Notes under the pieces: model-generated
Database searches by the model: none
What the model was told of the DNA's origin: nothing
Seen by the model: the letters and a program-made list of their open reading frames with translations, nothing else
Source of the DNA: Candidatus Zhuqueibacterota bacterium
GTDB taxonomy: Bacteria; Zhuqueibacterota; Zhuqueibacteria; Thermofontimicrobiales; Thiofontviventaceae
Direction of reading: 5' to 3'
DNA length: 48,588 nucleotides
NCBI GenBank assembly: GCA_016931935.1
Contig: JAFGDW010000330.1
Span: forward strand, 1-48,588
Made by a program: the position numbers and the translations under genes
Part shown: positions 15,460-24,477 of the stretch, one piece after another
Layout: the number at the start of each line of letters is the position of its first letter
Numbering within the stretch: the first letter of the stretch is position 1

Positions 15460-18243
15460 TTGAAAAATACCATCATATCACTACTCTTTTTATTAATAAT
15501 CGCCAATTGCAGCCAGGGCAAGAAAGATGCCTGGGTCGCGTCCGCCCCTGCCGGAAAGGCGCTAACCGCCATCAATAAAGATGGCAAAACAGTCATCCCG
15601 AATGGCCGGTTCATCACTCCTCACGGAAAACAAATTATGGTGGCGCCGCACCCGTACGGCCTGACGCTCAGTCCTGATGGAAACATCGCTGTGACGGCTA
15701 ATTCAGGCGTGCGACCGTTTTCAATTTCAATCATCAGAAATATTTTAAGCGCCAATCCCGACGTACAACAAATCCCGCCAGGAGGCACGACTGATAAAGG
15801 CGTTCTTGCAGCGGTATTCATGGGCCTTGCTATTTCGCCTGACAATAGCTATGTGTATGTGGGTGGTGGTCAGGAAGGAAAAGTGTTCATATTCGATTTA
15901 AATTCCGGCAAACGGCGCGGTGCAATTAATTGCAACACATCATGGAATGAAGTTGATTATAAGGACAGTTATATCGGTGATTTAGTCATGAACAAGTCCG
16001 GGACACTATTGTATGCGGTCGATCAGACGAACTTCCGCACTATCATAATTGATGTAAAGCGCGAAAAGCTGATTGCCAGTGTCCCTGTCGGCCGCTATCC
16101 GTTTGGCATCACACTTTCCCCGGATGAGAGCCGTATTTATGTCGCCAATGTTGGCATGTTTGAATATAGCATCATCACCCCTATCAATAAAGATGACAAT
16201 CGTCCCGGCATGAAATTTCCTCCGTTTGGCTATCAAACTGAAAAAGCTGCTGAAGGTGTTGAAATTGATGGATTCAAAGTTTCGGGACTTGGCGATCCTA
16301 ACGTGCCCGAATCATTTTCGGTGTGGACGATCGATGTTAAATATCCGCAAGCAGCCAAAGTGACCGCAAAAATCAAAACCGGATTTCTTGTCGGACAAAT
16401 GGTTGAAGATTTCCCGGCTGTGGGAGGCGCAAGCCCCAATTCCGTAGTTGCGACTCAAAACCGTGTTTATGTCAGCAACGGTAATAATGATTGCATTTCT
16501 GTGATTGATACAGAACTGGACACAGTAATCGCCAACATTCACTTATCAATCGATGAACGGGTGCGGCATCTGCGCGGCGTCATCCCGTTTGGCTTAGCGC
16601 TCTCCCCTGATCAAAAACGCTTGTATGTTGCCGAGTCTGGCATTAACGCTGTCGCGGTGATCGAACTTTCTGATAATTCGGTGCTGGGACATATTCCTGT
16701 TGGGTGGTTTCCTTCAAAACTAAAGGTGACTGATGATGGCGGTAAATTGATTATTGCCAATGCAAAAGGTTTCGGAAGCGGCCCCAATGGCGGACCTGAT
16801 TTTGAGTTGGGACCACGTGGCAGCTATGTGGGGAATCTAATGAACGGCATGGTTTCAGTGATTGATATTCCATCTGACGATCAACTGAAAAACGAAACAA
16901 TGCAGGTTATAAAGAACAACTTTAAGTTTGAAAAGATATCGGCTAATGAATTTGCCTGGCGAAAACAAAATCCTGTTCCCCTTTATGCTGGTGAAAAGGA
17001 ATCGCCAATAAAACACATTGTATTCATTACCAAAGAAAATCGTACGTTTGACGAAGTGTTTGGCGGGAAAGAAAATGTCAACGGTGAGCCGTCGTTAGCA
17101 CGATATGGCGCAGGCGTGACCTTCACGAATATGGATAACAAGCAAAAAGTCGAAAATGCAACGGTGATGGTCAATCACTTAAGTTTGGCGGATCGATTTA
17201 CCATTTCCGATAATTTCTATTGTGATTCTGATGTCTCCGCTGACGGCCATCGCTGGTTGGTTGGCACATATCCCAATGAATGGGTGGAATCGACAGTCCC
17301 GGCATCATACGGCGGCGGCAGACGAATGAAGCCCGATTCGCCCGCGCCCGGCGTGCTTGCATTTGTGGGCTCGTCCGGCGCCATATATCCCGAAGATTAC
17401 AATGAAGCCGGATCAATTTGGGATCACTTTGATCGCAACAATATTGACTATTTCAATTTTGGCCTGGGCTTCGAATTTGCGCCAGCGTTTGAAACGCAGG
17501 AATACAAATATACAGGGATACGGCTTGCCATCAACTATCCCATGCCTGGGTCGTTACATGAGCATACATCACGCATGTACGCGACGTTCAATATGAACAT
17601 TCCGGATCAATTCCGTGTGACAATGTTCATGAAAGAATTCAAAGAACGTTGGCTTGGCGAAAATAAAATGATGCCTGCAGCGATGACAATATTCCTGCCC
17701 AATGATCATGGCTCACAGGAACGGCCGAATGATGGCTACCCATATCGGGAAAGTTATATGGCGGATAACGACCTTGCATTAGGCCGCATCGTTGAATTTC
17801 TATCGAACACCCCTTATTGGAAAAACATGGCCATTTTTGTCACGGAGGACGATCCCCAGGGTGGCGTCGATCATATCGACGCGCATCGCAGTATACTGAT
17901 GGTGATATCGCCTTATGCAAAGAAAAACTATGTCAGTTCTGTGCATTATAGTTTTGGCAGCATTATGAAAACTTTCTGGCACATTCTCGGCATTCCTTAT
18001 TTGAACCAATACGACGCCGGAGCCACAGATTTGGCTGACTGTTTCATGGATGAACCGGATTTGACGCCTTACGTGGCGAAAAAAGTCGACGAACGTATTT
18101 TTATCCCCCAAAAAGCATTAGATCCGCTTGATGAAAAGTTTGACTGGGAAAGCCTAAACGAATCGCCCGAATTGGACAATCCTGACATTATGCAAAAATG
18201 GATGCGAGAAGATGATAAGGAACGGGAAAAGTTGAGGAAGTAA
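15460..18243 (+). CDS. YncE-type beta-propeller fused to phosphoesterase (alkaline-phosphatase superfamily), lipoprotein
   Basis: The N-terminal half (about 50-480) carries repeated YVTN propeller blades (LTLSPDGN, LAISPDNSYVYVGGG, LSPDESRIYVAN, LSPDQKRLYVAES). From about 515 it continues as a phosphoesterase-family domain (KHIVFITKENRTFDEVFGG), with later motifs FLPNDHG and FVTEDDPQGGVDHIDAHR that supply metal ligands. This two-domain layout is known from bacterial YncE/alkaline-phosphatase-family proteins; it suggests phosphoester hydrolysis outside the inner membrane, but the substrate is unknown. The start is taken as TTG at 15460, six bases after a GGAGG ribosome binding site. The upstream TTG at 15448 overlaps that site. 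This gives 927 residues and a lipoprotein signal ending ANC (Cys17). Confidence 0.85.
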   Translation: MKNTIISLLFLLIIANCSQGKKDAWVASAPAGKALTAINKDGKTVIPNGRFITPHGKQIMVAPHPYGLTLSPDGNIAVTANSGVRPFSISIIRNILSANPDVQQIPPGGTTDKGVLAAVFMGLAISPDNSYVYVGGGQEGKVFIFDLNSGKRRGAINCNTSWNEVDYKDSYIGDLVMNKSGTLLYAVDQTNFRTIIIDVKREKLIASVPVGRYPFGITLSPDESRIYVANVGMFEYSIITPINKDDNRPGMKFPPFGYQTEKAAEGVEIDGFKVSGLGDPNVPESFSVWTIDVKYPQAAKVTAKIKTGFLVGQMVEDFPAVGGASPNSVVATQNRVYVSNGNNDCISVIDTELDTVIANIHLSIDERVRHLRGVIPFGLALSPDQKRLYVAESGINAVAVIELSDNSVLGHIPVGWFPSKLKVTDDGGKLIIANAKGFGSGPNGGPDFELGPRGSYVGNLMNGMVSVIDIPSDDQLKNETMQVIKNNFKFEKISANEFAWRKQNPVPLYAGEKESPIKHIVFITKENRTFDEVFGGKENVNGEPSLARYGAGVTFTNMDNKQKVENATVMVNHLSLADRFTISDNFYCDSDVSADGHRWLVGTYPNEWVESTVPASYGGGRRMKPDSPAPGVLAFVGSSGAIYPEDYNEAGSIWDHFDRNNIDYFNFGLGFEFAPAFETQEYKYTGIRLAINYPMPGSLHEHTSRMYATFNMNIPDQFRVTMFMKEFKERWLGENKMMPAAMTIFLPNDHGSQERPNDGYPYRESYMADNDLALGRIVEFLSNTPYWKNMAIFVTEDDPQGGVDHIDAHRSILMVISPYAKKNYVSSVHYSFGSIMKTFWHILGIPYLNQYDAGATDLADCFMDEPDLTPYVAKKVDERIFIPQKALDPLDEKFDWESLNESPELDNPDIMQKWMREDDKEREKLRK

Positions 18244-18287
18244 ATCTCTACCGATCCCAAATGAATTGATCTTTTGCAGCAATGGTT

Positions 18288-18406
18288 GAACATCCCCCTG
18301 ATCCTGATCTACGCTCACAAGCGAGCAGATCAGAATCGTCCCCCCTTCGAAGGGGGAATATTTCATCCTGCATGTTTTTCGGCAGGATGAAATCAGGGGG
18401 ATGTTC
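18288..18406. repeat. Intergenic inverted-repeat element with nested palindromes
   Basis: Perfect 15-bp arms lie at 18288-18302 (GAACATCCCCCTGAT) and 18392-18406 (ATCAGGGGGATGTTC). Between them are a 16-bp palindrome CCCCCTTCGAAGGGGG at 18341-18356 and an 11-bp hairpin TTTCATCCTGC / GCAGGATGAAA at 18361-18392 that overlaps the right arm by one base. A partial second copy is at 15383-15402. The element has no coding capacity and resembles a miniature inverted-repeat or extragenic palindromic element. As RNA it could form a large stem between the phosphoesterase and lyase genes. No target-site duplication was recognised. Confidence 0.65.
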
Positions 18407-18491
18407 TCCACCGCAGCAAAATATCCCAAATTTCCAACATAATAATTACATTTTAAACACCTCAAGCACAACTCAACGGAGCACAAACGAA

Positions 18492-19397
18492 ATGACCATT
18501 GAAAAATCGTTTAATTTAATTCCGGCTGTCTTCACCCCAATGTCACCCAATGGTGATATTAACCTTTCTGTAATTAAATCCTATGCACAACATCTTTATA
18601 AGAATGGCATGTCAACTATCTTTGTCAACGGCACTACGGGGGAAAGCCTGTTTTTGACTGTTGAAGAGCGTAGGTTAATCATGGAAGAATGGAGCCGCGT
18701 ATCCCCGCCTGAGATGCAATTCATTACGCATGTCGGGCACAATTGCATCAAATCGGCCAAGGAACTGGCCAAACACGCGCAACAGTTGAACGTCCACGCA
18801 ATATCAGCGATGACGCCGATCTTCCTCAAACCTGCAACGGATGACGATCTCATCGACTTTTTACTGGAAATCGCCATGGAAGCTCCGGACACGCCGTTTT
18901 ACTTTTATTATATTCCATCAATGTCACATTATTATTTAAATATGCTCGAGTTCCTTGAAAAAGCCATCAAACGCATCCCGACGCTTGTCGGTGTGAAATA
19001 TACAAGCGAAGATTTAATGGAATATCGGAAGTGCGTTGTAAAATTTGGGGATAAACTAAACATTTTATTTGGCCGCGATGAATTATTGCTCCATGGATTA
19101 ATGCTTGGCGCAAAAGGCGCCGTCGGAACCAACTATAACTTTATTGGCCCCTTATTCCTTAAAATTGTCGCTGCTTATCAGGCCGGACAAATAGAAAAAG
19201 CCCGACTCATTGCCGATAAAACAACCGCTTTTGCCAACATTTTTGTCTCATCCGGTTTTCTGTCCATAGGAAAACCATATATGAATGAATTTGGCGTGGA
19301 TTGCGGAACAGTGCGGCTTCCGCTGAAAACAATTTCTGACGAACGTTACAATAAATTTTTACAAGATATCGCGGCCCTGGAATTAGACAAAATCTAA
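18492..19397 (+). CDS. N-acetylneuraminate lyase-type aldolase (DapA/NAL family)
   Basis: This is a class I aldolase of the dihydrodipicolinate synthase/N-acetylneuraminate lyase family. GTTGE (47-51) binds the keto-acid carboxylate, Tyr140 in FYYIP is the catalytic tyrosine and Lys169 in GVKYT forms the Schiff base. The segments LFGRDELLL, GAVGTNYNF and TVRLPLKTIS resemble sialate lyases more than DapA. Sialate lyase would split N-acetylneuraminate into ManNAc and pyruvate in the cytoplasm. The start at 18492 is chosen over an in-frame GTG/ATG extension into the upstream repeat element because homology begins only here; this gives 301 residues. The next gene is a symporter 30 bases downstream, a plausible uptake partner. 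Other 2-keto-acid substrates are possible. Confidence 0.82.
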   Translation: MTIEKSFNLIPAVFTPMSPNGDINLSVIKSYAQHLYKNGMSTIFVNGTTGESLFLTVEERRLIMEEWSRVSPPEMQFITHVGHNCIKSAKELAKHAQQLNVHAISAMTPIFLKPATDDDLIDFLLEIAMEAPDTPFYFYYIPSMSHYYLNMLEFLEKAIKRIPTLVGVKYTSEDLMEYRKCVVKFGDKLNILFGRDELLLHGLMLGAKGAVGTNYNFIGPLFLKIVAAYQAGQIEKARLIADKTTAFANIFVSSGFLSIGKPYMNEFGVDCGTVRLPLKTISDERYNKFLQDIAALELDKI

Positions 19398-19427
19398 CAC
19401 TACACTTCCAAATTAAGGAATGGCATA

Positions 19428-21890
19428 TTGAGAACGAAAAATTCATTTAAATTATTTAGCTTATTTCTTCTCATAAACTCTACTTTATTTCTGCAATCCT
19501 GCGGCAATCAGTCAAGCGGCGTCAATGATGTCGTGCGCAAGAAAGCCGTTAACGAACTCCACACTGTTTTGAAAACGCAATCGCAATGGGTGAAAGTTCA
19601 CGCCGCGGAATATCTGTTGGCGTTAAGTTATCCTGATAGCATAAAAGAAATCTTCCTGGATGAACTGCAAAACTATGGGACAACGCCACAGTATCGAATC
19701 GGCATTTGGCGAACATTAGCCAGAGCCTCGTACGACGCAAACGAAAAGCAAAAATGGATCGATCACATTTGGGACTCATTTCTCGACGATAATAGCCCCG
19801 ACCGCATGCACGCCGCTGAAACGCTTTCCAAGTTGAATGAGAACTTGCTTTCCCGTAACCCAAAGATTGCAATGAGTCTTGCACAAGGCGATGATAAAAA
19901 ACTCGCAGCGTTTGTAAGTTGGGGCATGGCAGTCAATTCCGATAACCAGCTTTATATCAATCAATTGGTTGGCATGTTGAATTCGGATGACCTGGAGACA
20001 CGCAAACTTGCCGCGTACGGAATTCGTTTAAACATTCCCATTAATCCCGAACAATGGGACGTTCTATATCAGGCGGCCATAAATGAGCCGGACAGTTCTT
20101 CTGCTGCTGTCTACTTAGTTGGCGCCGCTCTTGTTCGCCTGCCAGAGCAGCACGAGTCAGATGAAATCAGGGCTCAACTGGACAAGCGGTTGAGAAAATT
20201 CATGTTTTCAAAGACAAAGGAAAACCGATTTCACGCCTGCGAAGCGCTTGCCGCCAATGGGGCAATTGATGACGTTCAATTTCTGACCAAATTATTGAAC
20301 GGGAAATCTTCGTTGCAGGACGATACATTATCTCCCGATATTTTGGCAGCTCAAAATGCCGATGTTCGAAGCGCCGCTGCCAACGCTATCTTGCGGATAT
20401 ATCGCCGCCTGCCTCACAAAATGGCGTTTGCAGACTGGTTCGTAATAGCGCTTTACGGCATCGGCATGTTGACAATTGGCTGGTACTACGCGGGAAGAAC
20501 AAAAAGCTCCGAAGATTACAATCTTGGCGGCCGAAATATGAATCCGGTAATGGTGGGTTTGTCGCTGTTTGCTTCTATCTTAAGCACGCTAAGCTATTTG
20601 GCTTACCCCGGAGAAATGATAAAAAACGGCCCTATTTATTTTCTCAATCTGCTGGTGTTTCCGCTTGTGTATATTATCGTTGGCTGGTTGTTCATCCCCA
20701 TCATCATGCGCATGAAAGTAACCAGTGCGAATGAAATATTGGAAATAAAATTAGGCGGAAGCGTACGGCTGCTCGGCACATTTTTCTTTTTGTCGCTGCG
20801 GCTGTTGTGGATGGCGACCATCATCTATGCTACGGTCGACAATATTCTGTTACCAATCTTCGGCATTAATTCCCAATATTTACCGCTCATCTGTGCAGCG
20901 ATGGGAATTGTGACTCTGGCGTACACATCTATGGGTGGATTACGCGCCGTGGTATTAACGGATGTGATTCAAACAGTTATCCTCATTGGTGGAATTATTG
21001 TCACAATTGTATTAATCAGCATTCATTTTGGAGGGGTCTCTGCATGGCTGCCCAGCGATTGGCCGGTACACTGGCCCAAGGCTAAATTCGGCTTTGATCC
21101 AACCACGCGTGTCACAATGGCCAACGCTATGCTGATGGTTTTTATGTGGTATATTTGCACTGCCGGCTCCGATCAAATTGCAATTCAACGCTATCTCGCC
21201 ACCAAAGATGCAAAATCCGCGCGACACACATTTGGCATTTCAGTCGCCACCAATTTAGTCGTTCAGGTCTTGCTCGGGCTTGCCGGCCTGGCGCTGCTGG
21301 CCTTCTTTACCGCAGCGCCGAATCTCCTGCCCGATGGCAATACAATTTTTTCAGTTTCTGACCGTCTTTTTTCTCAATTTATTTTACTAAAACTGCCCGT
21401 CGGAATTACCGGACTCCTTACCGCAGGGCTCATGGCCGCGGCCATGTCCAGCTTGTCTTCAGGCATGAACTCATCAGCGACGGTCATCAGCGAGGATATT
21501 ATTAAACGTTTTACCAGGGATAGGTTCGCTTCAGACGAACAGCAGTTGCGGCATGCGAAATATACCGCGTTTGTCATTGGAACCGTCGTGGTTATTATCA
21601 GCATGTTTTTGGGCAATGTACAGGGCAACTTGCTGGATATTCTTATTAAAGTCGTCAACCTGTTTGTCGGGCCGTTATTTTTGCTGTTCTTTATGGCAAT
21701 GTTCATTCCCTGGGCGACGGCGACTGGCACATTCATCGGCGGTTTAAGTTGCACGGCAATCGCGATTGCAATTTCATTTTACAACATATTCGGTATAGCT
21801 ATTCTTTGGAGTTTGCCGATTTCTTTTGCTGGCGGAGTTGTGATTGGGATAATGTTTAGTTTTTTATCGAAAGCGATTGCCAAGCAATAA
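19428..21890 (+). CDS. HEAT-repeat lipoprotein domain fused to sodium:solute symporter
   Basis: Residues 1-25 form a lipoprotein signal (LQSC, Cys25). Residues about 35-325 are alpha-helical HEAT-like repeats, and from about 333 to 820 runs a complete SSS-family transporter with FNLGGRN-like motif YNLGGRN (364-370) and the sodium-site motif MSSLSSGMNSS. In SSS proteins of known structure the N-terminus faces the periplasm, so a secreted HEAT domain joined there is topologically reasonable. The fused domain may capture ligand or contact a partner. The lyase-type gene just upstream suggests sialic acid or a similar acid sugar as cargo, which is inference. The start is TTG at 19428 behind an AAGGA ribosome binding site; no frameshift is seen at the junction. 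Confidence 0.87.
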   Translation: MRTKNSFKLFSLFLLINSTLFLQSCGNQSSGVNDVVRKKAVNELHTVLKTQSQWVKVHAAEYLLALSYPDSIKEIFLDELQNYGTTPQYRIGIWRTLARASYDANEKQKWIDHIWDSFLDDNSPDRMHAAETLSKLNENLLSRNPKIAMSLAQGDDKKLAAFVSWGMAVNSDNQLYINQLVGMLNSDDLETRKLAAYGIRLNIPINPEQWDVLYQAAINEPDSSSAAVYLVGAALVRLPEQHESDEIRAQLDKRLRKFMFSKTKENRFHACEALAANGAIDDVQFLTKLLNGKSSLQDDTLSPDILAAQNADVRSAAANAILRIYRRLPHKMAFADWFVIALYGIGMLTIGWYYAGRTKSSEDYNLGGRNMNPVMVGLSLFASILSTLSYLAYPGEMIKNGPIYFLNLLVFPLVYIIVGWLFIPIIMRMKVTSANEILEIKLGGSVRLLGTFFFLSLRLLWMATIIYATVDNILLPIFGINSQYLPLICAAMGIVTLAYTSMGGLRAVVLTDVIQTVILIGGIIVTIVLISIHFGGVSAWLPSDWPVHWPKAKFGFDPTTRVTMANAMLMVFMWYICTAGSDQIAIQRYLATKDAKSARHTFGISVATNLVVQVLLGLAGLALLAFFTAAPNLLPDGNTIFSVSDRLFSQFILLKLPVGITGLLTAGLMAAAMSSLSSGMNSSATVISEDIIKRFTRDRFASDEQQLRHAKYTAFVIGTVVVIISMFLGNVQGNLLDILIKVVNLFVGPLFLLFFMAMFIPWATATGTFIGGLSCTAIAIAISFYNIFGIAILWSLPISFAGGVVIGIMFSFLSKAIAKQ

Positions 21891-21929
21891 TTTGAAAATT
21901 GAATAAATAAATTTAACAGGAGAATTGCT

Positions 21930-22724
21930 ATGAATAAAAGATGTCACTACAGCTTGTATTTTGCCATCATAATTATTGCGCTGCACTTCGAAACAGCCAA
22001 TGCTCAGGAACGCCCATTTTTATTTACTTTTGTCACTCCGGATGCGGCGACCAATACGGCTATTCTACACTATGACGCCGCGTATGGACGCCAGACGTTC
22101 GAACCCTTGGGTGGCGGCAATTTTGAGCAGACATTCGGAATTCATACTGGCTTAAGTGAATCGCTTACGCTGATTGCGCGACTTGGGCTTGCCCACGATA
22201 ACGCATCGACCCAATCATCACAACATGTTGAGTTGTTGAAGCGCGTACTTGGCTCCCAAAGCAGGATTGTTGATTTTTCTTTTGGGCCCGGCATCCGTCA
22301 TGAGTACAGCGGCACGAATGTGCTGTTGGGAAGAGCCGTTATCGGTCGGCACTTTAATACGTGGCAACTCTTTAGCAATTGCCTACTTGAAAAGCCATTA
22401 TCCAACAAGCGCGATGAAATTGATCTCTTCTTGACAATGGGCTGGTCGTATCAAGTTACGCCTTCGTTACAATTCGGACTTGAAGCGGTAGGACAAGACC
22501 TTGAGGGTTTCTGGCTTGAGGAAGAAACAGAAGGAGGCGCTGTTCTGTTCATTGGCCCGACTATCGTTGCTGATGTTCCATTCACTGCGTTGACAGTTAC
22601 ACTGGGCGGAGGTCCGATCGTACGGGCTACAAAATCGGTTCGAACAAGTTTGGCGCCCAGAGACCTGCAAACATCAAAAGAAGATGGCTATGTAGTTCGT
22701 GCGGCTTTCAATTATAAATTTTAG
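21930..22724 (+). CDS. Predicted outer-membrane beta-barrel protein, function unknown
   Basis: A signal peptide ends near residue 25 (ANA-QE). The mature ~239 residues alternate in short beta-like segments (ESLTLIARLGLAH, SLQFGLEAVGQ, ALTVTLGGGPIV), and the chain ends in Phe preceded by an amphipathic strand (VVRAAFNYKF), the usual mark of an outer-membrane barrel. No family was recognised by name. A GGAG ribosome binding site lies nine bases before the ATG and 39 bases follow the symporter stop, so it is probably cotranscribed. It might let glycan fragments cross the outer membrane, but size and sequence do not prove a pore. Confidence 0.62.
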   Translation: MNKRCHYSLYFAIIIIALHFETANAQERPFLFTFVTPDAATNTAILHYDAAYGRQTFEPLGGGNFEQTFGIHTGLSESLTLIARLGLAHDNASTQSSQHVELLKRVLGSQSRIVDFSFGPGIRHEYSGTNVLLGRAVIGRHFNTWQLFSNCLLEKPLSNKRDEIDLFLTMGWSYQVTPSLQFGLEAVGQDLEGFWLEEETEGGAVLFIGPTIVADVPFTALTVTLGGGPIVRATKSVRTSLAPRDLQTSKEDGYVVRAAFNYKF

Positions 22725-22775
22725 CGTCATTAAATTACATCAACGGAAGTAACGGCACCAGATAGATTTCTCAAA

Positions 22776-22850
22776 GATCCCAACGTACTGAATCCATTCA
22801 AGCCATCAGCCGGATATCTTAACTGTGCCATGCCCATTTTAGTTGGGATC
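22776..22850. repeat. 9-bp inverted repeat in intergenic gap
   Basis: GATCCCAAC (22776-22784) and GTTGGGATC (22842-22850) are perfect inverse complements separated by 57 bases. The pair sits between the barrel gene and the PHP gene. It could close an RNA stem or be the ends of a small element; no further symmetry was found inside. Confidence 0.3.
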
Positions 22851-22968
22851 AATGCTCAATAAAGTATTGAATATTTGAAGCTTGTTAAAATAGTTGACTT
22901 GATTGAGATTGTCCCTAATTGGAGCGGCCAATTTAAAGCTGTGAAACTCTGCGAAAGGAGATACAGAT

Positions 22969-23988
22969 ATGGTTAGATCTAAAGTCATACTTTTAACATC
23001 ACTTTTGCTTGGCTTTCAATTGTCAACAACAAATTCCGGTTTTTCTCAAATGGAAGATTCTACAGCATACAAATGGTACAAAGGAAATACACACACGCAC
23101 ACCACAAATAGCGACGGCGACAGCTCTCCCGAGGTTGTGACAAAATGGTATCGCGATCATGGGTATAATTTTCTCGTCATTAGTGATCATGATACGCTGA
23201 CAGAAGTTGACGATCTTAACAAAACGTTCGGAAAAGCAGGAGAATTTATTCTCATCACGGGAAGCGAAGTCACTGACTATCTTGAAAGTGAAAAGAAGGC
23301 GATTCATGTCAATTCTTTAAATCCAACAAAAAACGTTTTGCCTCAAGGCGGCGAAAATCCGGTTGAAATGCTTCAAAATAACATCGACGCCATTCGTGAA
23401 GCCTCAGCAATTCCGCAAATTAATCACCCAAATCATCGATGGTCGCTCACTGCCAATGATCTTAAACAGACACAGAATTGCGTGTTGTTTGAAGTCCACA
23501 GCGGTCACCCGATTGTAAACAATTTGAGTGGCGGCGGTTTTCCCGGTGTTGAGGAAATGTGGGATGATATTCTTTCAAGTGGCAAACTTATCTACGGGAT
23601 GGGAGCCGATGACGCCCATAAATTCATTGATCCCTGGGATAAATCGGGCGCTCGACCAGGGCAAGCGTGGGTAGTGGTGCGAGCATTAGAACTAACGCCA
23701 ACTGCGATTGTCAATGCTTTGGAACACGGAAATTTTTATGCATCCACCGGAGTAGAGTTAATCGACTACCAAGTTGACGATAAAGGCATAACAATTGATA
23801 TAAACGCTGGCAAACGTGCCAAATATCGCACGCTCTTTATTGGTAAATATGGGAAAGTATACAAGGAAGCCATCGCCAATCCGGCAACTTATGAATTCCA
23901 GGGTGGTGAAATGTACATACGTGCAAAAATTATCGATTCAAATGGCTGCATGGCCTGGACGCAGCCGATTATGTTGGAAAATAAATGA
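22969..23988 (+). CDS. Secreted PHP-domain metallohydrolase (CehA/McbA-like)
   Basis: This is a PHP-family metal-dependent hydrolase carrying a cleavable signal peptide (residues 1 to about 26). Metal-binding motifs are NTHTHTTNSDGD (His42, His44), ISDHDTL (Asp73, His74, Asp75), NHPNHRW and GADDAH. The last ~80 residues look like a small beta domain. Members of the CehA/McbA group hydrolyse esters or phosphoesters; the actual substrate here is not predictable. A strong AAAGGAG ribosome binding site lies nine bases before the ATG. Export matches the periplasmic glycan-processing theme of the block. Confidence 0.85.
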   Translation: MVRSKVILLTSLLLGFQLSTTNSGFSQMEDSTAYKWYKGNTHTHTTNSDGDSSPEVVTKWYRDHGYNFLVISDHDTLTEVDDLNKTFGKAGEFILITGSEVTDYLESEKKAIHVNSLNPTKNVLPQGGENPVEMLQNNIDAIREASAIPQINHPNHRWSLTANDLKQTQNCVLFEVHSGHPIVNNLSGGGFPGVEEMWDDILSSGKLIYGMGADDAHKFIDPWDKSGARPGQAWVVVRALELTPTAIVNALEHGNFYASTGVELIDYQVDDKGITIDINAGKRAKYRTLFIGKYGKVYKEAIANPATYEFQGGEMYIRAKIIDSNGCMAWTQPIMLENK

Positions 23989-24477
23989 AAATGATTATTC
24001 AAAATACTCAGCTACAAAGTATTCCAAGCTTAGAAAATCTCGCTCCGCCGGTCTCCGGCGGAGTGTAGCCCGAGTCGCTCTGCGACTATCGCTCTCTAAC
24101 ATATTGTAAGTATCGAAGTTGATTGCTGGACGCGGAGCGTCCTTTCTGCATTCCGCTCCCGCAAGGGGACCGGCGGAGCGATTATAAGACAACAAACCAT
24201 AAGCTGAGTTATCTGCATAATCATTTAAATAAATTTAATGCGTTCGCCTTTAAGTCGGCTGAAAATTAAAATTCTTCATCCTACAGAAGAATCCATTAGG
24301 TTCGGAGTGCAATGCCTGTCCAGTTACATTAATATAAACAAAATAAAGGAAAATAGACTGGACCTTTATGAATTGCATGATTGCCCTGTCTTGAAGCTCA
24401 TAAAAGCGCCTCACTCCGTTTTCAACTGAGTAAAAGGCATAAACGCTATTTTAGCATTTAATTTTTCGGGAATACAA
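23989..24477. other. 489-base gap holding a structured inverted-repeat element
   Basis: The left part contains the 142-bp element at 24040-24181. To its right lies AT-rich sequence with a weak 63-codon frame (24238-24429) that has no ribosome binding site or recognisable product. A 7-bp inverted repeat (ATTCTTC and GAAGAAT near 24270-24292) is also present. No gene is supported. Confidence 0.5.
24040..24181. repeat. 142-bp MITE-like element with 14-bp terminal inverted repeats
   Basis: TCGCTCCGCCGGTC at 24040-24053 and GACCGGCGGAGCGA at 24168-24181 are perfect 14-bp inverse complements. Three compact hairpins lie within: CTCCGCCGG-TCT-CCGGCGGAG (24043-24063), AGTCGC-TCT-GCGACT (24073-24087) and GGACGC-GGA-GCGTCC (24128-24142). 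It is far more G+C rich than its flanks and carries no gene. It is best described as a non-autonomous repeat or extragenic palindromic element; a structured RNA is an alternative. Confidence 0.65.

Noticed and set aside
24238..24429. 63-codon frame before the DUF6454-like gene
   Set aside because: No ribosome binding site, no signal peptide or known motif.
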